NCBI GenBank assembly: GCA_017527205.1
Contig: JAFXQK010000018.1
Location: 1-64,000 of the forward strand
Origin: Lachnospiraceae bacterium
GTDB lineage: Bacteria; Bacillota; Clostridia; Lachnospirales; Lachnospiraceae
DNA: 64,000 nucleotides
Direction: 5' to 3'
Shown: positions 60,093 through 64,000 of the stretch, one piece after another
How positions within the stretch are numbered: the first letter of the stretch is position 1
Layout: each line of letters starts with the position of its first letter
The notes under the pieces: model-generated
The model's input: only the letters and a program-made list of their open reading frames with translations
Databases searched by the model: none
What the model was told of the DNA's origin: nothing
Made by a program: the position numbers and the translations under genes

Positions 60093-61025
60093 ATGAAGCC
60101 CGTATATGCAATTAATGGATTTTTGGAGAGTGGAAAGACGGAGTTTATTTCCTTTACGCTCGCACAGCCCTATTTTCAGATTCGCGGGAAGACTCTGCTC
60201 CTTCTGTGTGAGGAGGGAGAAAAGGAGTATGATCCCGCGCTGCTTCGCCGTAGTAATACGGTCGTAGAGCTGATCGAGAATGAGGAGGATTTCAATCCGA
60301 ACAAGCTCGTGGAGCTGGAAAAGAAGCATAAGCCGGAGCGTATTATTATTGAGTACAACGGCATGTGGAATTATAAAAACATGAAGCTCCCTTGGCACTG
60401 GAAGATCGAGCAGCAGATCACGGTGATCGACGGAAGCACCTTCCCGACCTATTACACCAACATGAAATCGCTGGTGGCGGAAATGATTCGAAAGTCCGAG
60501 ATGATTATCTTCAATCGCTGTGATACCGTGCGTGATCAGCTGAATAGCTACAAGCGTAACATTAAGGCAGTCAATGCCGCGGCTGACGTCATTTTTGAGG
60601 ATGCGAACGGGGAAATTGATGAGATTTTTGAAGAGGATCTGCCTTTTGACTTAAATGCTGATCCGATTGTATTGGACAATCATGGCTATGGTATTTTCTA
60701 TTTGGATGCCATGGATCACTTGGAGCGTTACGTCGGAAAGAAGCTTCAGTTTGTCGCCATGGTGGCAAAGCCAAAGGGAGTGCCGGCAGGGTATTTCGTA
60801 CCTGGAAGAATGGCCATGACCTGCTGCGCTGAGGATATGGCGTTTTTGGGATATGTCTGTGAATTCCCCGGCGCCGGAAGCTTAAAGGAGCGGGAGTGGG
60901 TGAAGGTCACGGCAACCGTTTCTAAGGAATTTTGGAAGGATTACAATGGAGAAGGCCCCATGCTACATGCCGTAAGCGTTGAAAAGACGAAGGCACCGAA
61001 GGATGAGGTCATCAGCTTTAGCTAG
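60093..61025 (+). CDS. Second CobW-like GTP-binding protein
   Basis: A 310-residue relative of the preceding GTPase. The P-loop is GFLESGKTEF (about 9-18), and FNRCDTV near 145 serves as the base-recognition site. The CxCC metal motif is absent; NGMWN occupies that region. The C-terminal third resembles CobW_C. It lacks the His-rich insertion. Pairs of this kind, where one member lacks the metal motif, occur next to each other in many clostridia and may work as a complex. ATG 60093 follows GGAAAGG; the longer frame has no ribosome site. Confidence 0.8.
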   Translation: MKPVYAINGFLESGKTEFISFTLAQPYFQIRGKTLLLLCEEGEKEYDPALLRRSNTVVELIENEEDFNPNKLVELEKKHKPERIIIEYNGMWNYKNMKLPWHWKIEQQITVIDGSTFPTYYTNMKSLVAEMIRKSEMIIFNRCDTVRDQLNSYKRNIKAVNAAADVIFEDANGEIDEIFEEDLPFDLNADPIVLDNHGYGIFYLDAMDHLERYVGKKLQFVAMVAKPKGVPAGYFVPGRMAMTCCAEDMAFLGYVCEFPGAGSLKEREWVKVTATVSKEFWKDYNGEGPMLHAVSVEKTKAPKDEVISFS

Positions 61026-61052
61026 TTAATAGGGAGTTCCCCTTATGGATTT

Positions 61053-61087
61053 ACGCCGCTCTTTTGTCACAAAAGCGGCGTATTTTG
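61053..61087 (+). terminator. Terminator with overlapping promoter upstream of the ZIP gene
   Basis: Stem ACGCCGC / GCGGCGT extended by TTTTG / CAAAA, followed by ATTTTG. TTGTCA (61064-61069) lies in it and an extended -10 TGCTATAAT (61086-61094) follows, so the next gene's promoter overlaps the terminator. Confidence 0.75.
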
Positions 61088-61121
61088 CTATAATAACATA
61101 GAGCAACATAAGGAGAAATCC

Positions 61122-61904
61122 ATGCCTATGGGTGTTTGGATAGGACTTTGCCTTCCTTTTTTAGGAACGAGTCTTGGGGCAGCCTGTGTCTTTTTCCTGC
61201 GGCGGAATGCCTCGGGAAAACTCCAGAGATTCTTTATTGGATTTGCGGGAGGCGTGATGGTGGCAGCATCCGTCTGGTCGCTTCTGATTCCTGCCATGGA
61301 AATGCGGGAAGAGATGGGGCGATTTCGGTTTTTGCCGGCGATGATCGGTTTCGCGTTGGGCATTGTTTTTTTGCTCGTCATGGACAGCGTGGTACCACAT
61401 CTGCACATGGGGCAGGAGCAGCCTGAGGGACGAAAGAGTAAGCTTGGAAGGACGGCGATGCTCATGCTTGCCGTGACCATACATAATTTTCCCGAGGGTG
61501 CGGCGATCGGTGCCATTTTGGCTGGTGCGCTAAATGAAGGGAGCGGCGTGACCATGGCGGCAGCCATTCTTCTTGCCATTGGAATCGCCATTCAAAATTT
61601 CCCTGAGGGGGCGATCATTTCCCTGCCTTATCGGGCGGAGGGGAGAAGCCGTCTGGCCTCCTTTGGACTGGGTGTCCTTTCAGGGGTGGTGGAGCCCATT
61701 GGCGCTGGAATCACGATCTTGCTTGCCAGCGTGATGACGCCGCTATTGCCATTTCTTTTGGCATTTGCCGCTGGTGCCATGATTTACGTGGTCGTGGAGG
61801 AGCTGATCCCAGAGGCAAATGAGGGGAAGGATAATAACCTTGGAACCATTGCATTTGCGGTTGGATTTGCACTGATGATGACATTAGACGTTATGCTGGG
61901 ATAG
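61122..61904 (+). CDS. ZIP-family metal transporter
   Basis: A 260-residue membrane protein with about eight helices. The signature metal-binding motifs are intact: HNFPEGAAIG in helix IV and QNFPEGAIIS in helix V, plus the glutamate in VVEELIPEA. The loop between helices III and IV is short and has HLHMGQEQPEGR. ZIP proteins of the ZupT/GufA type import Zn, Fe or Mn. Its position directly after two CobW-like GTPases supports a joint role in supplying a scarce metal. ATG follows AAGGAG. Confidence 0.9.
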   Translation: MPMGVWIGLCLPFLGTSLGAACVFFLRRNASGKLQRFFIGFAGGVMVAASVWSLLIPAMEMREEMGRFRFLPAMIGFALGIVFLLVMDSVVPHLHMGQEQPEGRKSKLGRTAMLMLAVTIHNFPEGAAIGAILAGALNEGSGVTMAAAILLAIGIAIQNFPEGAIISLPYRAEGRSRLASFGLGVLSGVVEPIGAGITILLASVMTPLLPFLLAFAAGAMIYVVVEELIPEANEGKDNNLGTIAFAVGFALMMTLDVMLG

Positions 61905-61992
61905 GGTGTTTGTTTGGAAGATATTGTCCTGCTTTCTGATGCAGGAACGGGAACGATTTCATAAATGGTAGATGAATTGGGAAGGAAAAACG

Positions 61993-62763
61993 GTGGCAGA
62001 GAAAAGCGAAAAAGAACTACAACAATTAGGTAAGAGATTGCAGGATTTGGCCGACAGGGCCTATAAACAAAATATCTTTACCTTTACGGACTTTTTGGGA
62101 TTGGCTGAGCAGGATGTCTTTTGGAAATTGGAGCCAGAGCTTCGAAGCGTGGGCACTAAGCTTTGGGGCGGACGAGAGGGGGCAGATCGCGTAATGCTTC
62201 GCTTTGGAAACCCGGAGGAGCTTGGATATGAGGCGGAATTTCCGATCGTTTGTATCCATATAAGGCCCTTGAATCAAAAGTTTGCGGATGATCTGTCTCA
62301 CAGGGACTTTTTAGGCGCGTTAATGAATCTTGGAATTGAACGTGAGACCTTGGGAGACATTATTGTTGGCGAAAAGCAGGCTTATCTGTTTTGTCTGGAG
62401 TCCATGGCAGAGTTTATCGTGGAAAACGTAAGTCAGGTAAAACACACCAGCGTTACCTGCGAAATTGTCAAAGAGCTTAAAGAGTTCGTTCAGGAGGAGC
62501 CGAAAAAGGAGCTGTTACAGGTCGCCTCTCCGAGGGCGGACGCCGTGATTGCTAAGGTGTGGAAGCTTTCCAGGGAGGAGAGCCTTTCGCTCTTTCGCTC
62601 AGGAAAGGTTTTTATTGCGGGCCGAAGCTGTGAGAATAATTCCAGGACCTTAAAGAACGGAGAGGCCGTTAATGCCCGAGGCTATGGAAAATTTGTGTTT
62701 CTGGGGGAAAAGGGAGAAACCCGGAAGGGGAAAATCAACGTGGAGGTAGCGGTCTATCGTTGA
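61993..62763 (+). CDS. YlmH-like RNA-binding protein with S4 domain
   Basis: A 256-residue cytoplasmic protein starting at GTG 61993 after GGAAGG (an ATG at 61972 lacks a site). The N-terminal part matches YlmH (DFLGLAEQ, RVMLRFGNPEELGYEAEFPIVCIHIRP, FADDLSHRDFLGALMNLGIERETLGDI). The last 75 residues are an S4 domain (SREESLSLFRSGKVFIAGR..., ARGYGKFVFLGEKG). YlmH proteins bind rRNA/tRNA-like RNA and have been linked to stalled 50S rescue and cell division clusters. Here it is outside the usual sepF-ylmH-divIVA context. Confidence 0.87.
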   Translation: MAEKSEKELQQLGKRLQDLADRAYKQNIFTFTDFLGLAEQDVFWKLEPELRSVGTKLWGGREGADRVMLRFGNPEELGYEAEFPIVCIHIRPLNQKFADDLSHRDFLGALMNLGIERETLGDIIVGEKQAYLFCLESMAEFIVENVSQVKHTSVTCEIVKELKEFVQEEPKKELLQVASPRADAVIAKVWKLSREESLSLFRSGKVFIAGRSCENNSRTLKNGEAVNARGYGKFVFLGEKGETRKGKINVEVAVYR

Positions 62764-62775
62764 CCGTAAGGGAGC

Positions 62776-63717
62776 ATGTATCATTATTCAGTGACGCAAT
62801 GGGTCTTTTTCTTTTATTTTTATTGCTTTTTTGGATGGTGCTTTGAGTCTACGTATGTCTCCGTGAAGACGAGAAAGCTGACCAATCGCGGGTTTATGCA
62901 TGGACCGTTTTTGCCGCTATATGGGAGCGGCGCCATCATGCTTCTTTTGGTTTCCATGCCCTTTCAGGACAATATGTTTTTGACTTATGTTGCGGGCTGC
63001 ATCGGGGCAACGATCCTGGAATACGTGACGGGTGTTACCATGGAGGCTTTGTTTAAGGTTCGCTATTGGGATTATTCCAAGCAGAAATTTAATTTTCAGG
63101 GACATATTTGCCTAAAGTCCACGCTGGCTTGGGGTGGCCTGACCATCTTGATGACTGGCTGGGTTCACAGATACGTGGAGTCCGTTGTCTTTCTTATCCC
63201 TGCACAGGTTTTGAGCGCCGTTACCTTTGTCCTTACGGCCGTCATTTTTGCGGATTTTGCCCTGAGCTTTAAGGCAGCCATGGATCTGCGCGATTTGCTG
63301 ATCAAGCTGGAGGATGCGAAGGCAGAGCTTGGACGCATGCAAAAACGCATGGACGTCTATGTCGCCTTGACGACGGAGGAATGGGAACAAAAAATCAAAG
63401 ATACCAGAGAAGAGCTAAAGCAGAGAAAGGAAAACGTGACAAATGCCCTGACCCAGAAGAAAGAAGATTTCAGCGTCGCCTTGACAGAGCTCTTCGAAGA
63501 AGCAGGAAATGCTGCGCAGGAATTAGAACCTGCTAGGCTTCTGGAAAAATTGCAGGAGCGTTTTAACGGTAAGAGGGCAGAGCTGCTTAGGCGCAAAGCC
63601 GAGAGCCTCCAAAGCATGGAGAAACAACTGCAGAGAATTCTGCGTGCCAACCCCACCTTCCGATCCAAAGAGTATTCTGATACCGTGGAAGAACTGCGAC
63701 AACAACTAAACAAGTAA
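62776..63717 (+). CDS. CmpB-family membrane protein with coiled-coil tail
   Basis: A 313-residue protein of the family annotated as putative ABC transporter permease (ABC_trans_CmpB). Five or so membrane helices occupy residues 8-175; the family signature is NRGFMHGPFLPLYGSGA with ILEYVTG and FNFQGHICLKSTLAWG. The last 135 residues are a strongly charged, helical, lysine/glutamate-rich tail that reads as a coiled coil. Function is unsettled despite the name. ATG follows AAGGGAGC, 12 bases after ylmH. Confidence 0.85.
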   Translation: MYHYSVTQWVFFFYFYCFFGWCFESTYVSVKTRKLTNRGFMHGPFLPLYGSGAIMLLLVSMPFQDNMFLTYVAGCIGATILEYVTGVTMEALFKVRYWDYSKQKFNFQGHICLKSTLAWGGLTILMTGWVHRYVESVVFLIPAQVLSAVTFVLTAVIFADFALSFKAAMDLRDLLIKLEDAKAELGRMQKRMDVYVALTTEEWEQKIKDTREELKQRKENVTNALTQKKEDFSVALTELFEEAGNAAQELEPARLLEKLQERFNGKRAELLRRKAESLQSMEKQLQRILRANPTFRSKEYSDTVEELRQQLNK

Positions 63718-63815
63718 ATTCTTTCAGAAACTTATCGATAAAATTGTATATGACTTGACCTAAAACAAAATAAAAAACGAGTTAAACTAAGCCAATTCGT
63801 ATTAGCAATAAAAAA

Positions 63816-63890
63816 CAGGGGGATGGTTCGGATGGTCTTTCTAGGTCAAAAGCCTACTAGAAAGACCATCCGAACCAAGCCCCCCGTCCC
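63816..63890 (-). repeat. Short hairpin element B (intergenic hairpin family), acting as a terminator on the minus strand
   Basis: A perfect 20-pair stem (63825-63844 with 63857-63876) and a 12-base loop GTCAAAAGCCTA. G/C-runs extend it on both sides. On the minus strand the loop reads TAGGCTTTTGAC, matching element A except one base, and the hairpin ends in CCCCCTGTTTTTTATT, a classic Rho-independent terminator for the minus-strand gene at the right edge. The flank 63718-63815 holds no gene I can support. Confidence 0.85.
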
Positions 63891-63909
63891 TTTAGCCTAA
63901 TTTACTAAT

Positions 63910-63999
63910 CTAAAATTTTTTTGCATTCTCGCGGTATTTCTCTTCACAGTACTTGCAGCGGTAAATCTCCTTGACGGGATCAGCCAGCACAAAAATGTG
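63910..63999 (-). CDS. C-terminal fragment of a minus-strand gene with a CxxC motif
   Basis: Read on the minus strand from the right edge, 29 residues (HIFVLADPVKEIYRCKYCEE..) end at a TAG at 63910-63912. The CKYC pair suggests half of a zinc site. Too little is present to name the protein. Element B lies just downstream as its terminator. Confidence 0.5.
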   Translation of the reverse strand, partial: HIFVLADPVKEIYRCKYCEEKYRENAKKF

Positions 64000-64000
64000 C

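Noticed and set aside
59332..60111. A long minus-strand frame of 259 codons, very hydrophobic (Val/Met/Ile-rich)
   Set aside because: It is the antisense of the His/Asp repeat codons; the hydrophobic run follows from CAT/GAT complements. No ribosome site or start of its own.

Overview
The window looks like a chromosomal segment of a Gram-positive anaerobe of the class Clostridia, most likely Lachnospiraceae. Supporting signs are a SCIFF peptide with its radical SAM maturase, a dgt-dnaG-rpoD-trmK block, an A-type RNase P RNA, a one-polypeptide SecDF, ferredoxin-linked indolepyruvate oxidoreductase, strong AGGAGG ribosome binding sites and TTGACA-17-TATAAT promoters. Nearly all genes lie on the + strand. 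The exceptions are a CNNM/CorC-type membrane protein (39061-40389) and a gene cut by the right edge.

Layout. 1-2.3 kb is a worn region: a truncated gene, an XRE/GNAT chimera, a remnant of an RlmD-type methyltransferase tail, a HAD phosphatase and a GNAT enzyme. 2.4-7.4 kb holds a hybrid sensor kinase with two receivers, coupled to a lipoprotein solute-binding protein, then a serine acetyltransferase. 7.4-11.5 kb holds iorAB and an arylacetate-CoA ligase, a route from aromatic amino acids to aryl acids or aryl-CoAs. 11.5-19 kb holds an ABC exporter, a PTS-type IIC membrane protein, a PAS-GGDEF-PAS diguanylate cyclase, an esterase, a Nudix hydrolase and a zinc-ribbon protein. 19-27 kb holds hisS, aspS, a phosphopantetheinyl transferase and a heterodimeric ABC exporter. 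27-32.6 kb holds a cell-wall amidase and a complete BceRSAB-type peptide-sensing and detoxification module. 32.8-38.8 kb is a cytoplasmic glucuronoxylan-oligosaccharide operon (GH8, SGNH esterase, GH115). 40.5-47.7 kb holds a TIGR04086-like membrane protein, GtrA, SCIFF, the SCIFF maturase, SecDF and RecJ. 47.7-50.6 kb is a coupled trio of condensation-like acyltransferase, zinc-ribbon membrane protein and alpha/beta hydrolase. 50.7-57.7 kb holds dgt, dnaG, rpoD, trmK, a nucleoside kinase and rnpB. 57.7-63.7 kb holds a trypsin-like lipoprotein, a metal-allocation cluster (two CobW-family GTPases, one with a very large His/Asp domain, and a ZIP transporter), YlmH and a CmpB-family membrane protein.

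The most unusual signal is a dispersed family of six intergenic hairpin elements: four long (about 170-205 nt, at 10019, 20359, 28414 and 38758) and two short (about 75 nt, at 43348 and 63816). The long ones share a nested architecture: a long outer stem, and an inner stem with CTTAG on both arms, which leaves one central T.T mismatch. Three of them also carry a small GNRA-capped hairpin on the 3' side. Sequences change while pairing is kept, as expected of a structured RNA or a cruciform-forming mobile repeat. I do not recognise this family. The SCIFF locus also has readable regulation: a near-consensus promoter, an operator-like palindrome over the -10, upstream direct repeats, and a hairpin between precursor and maturase.
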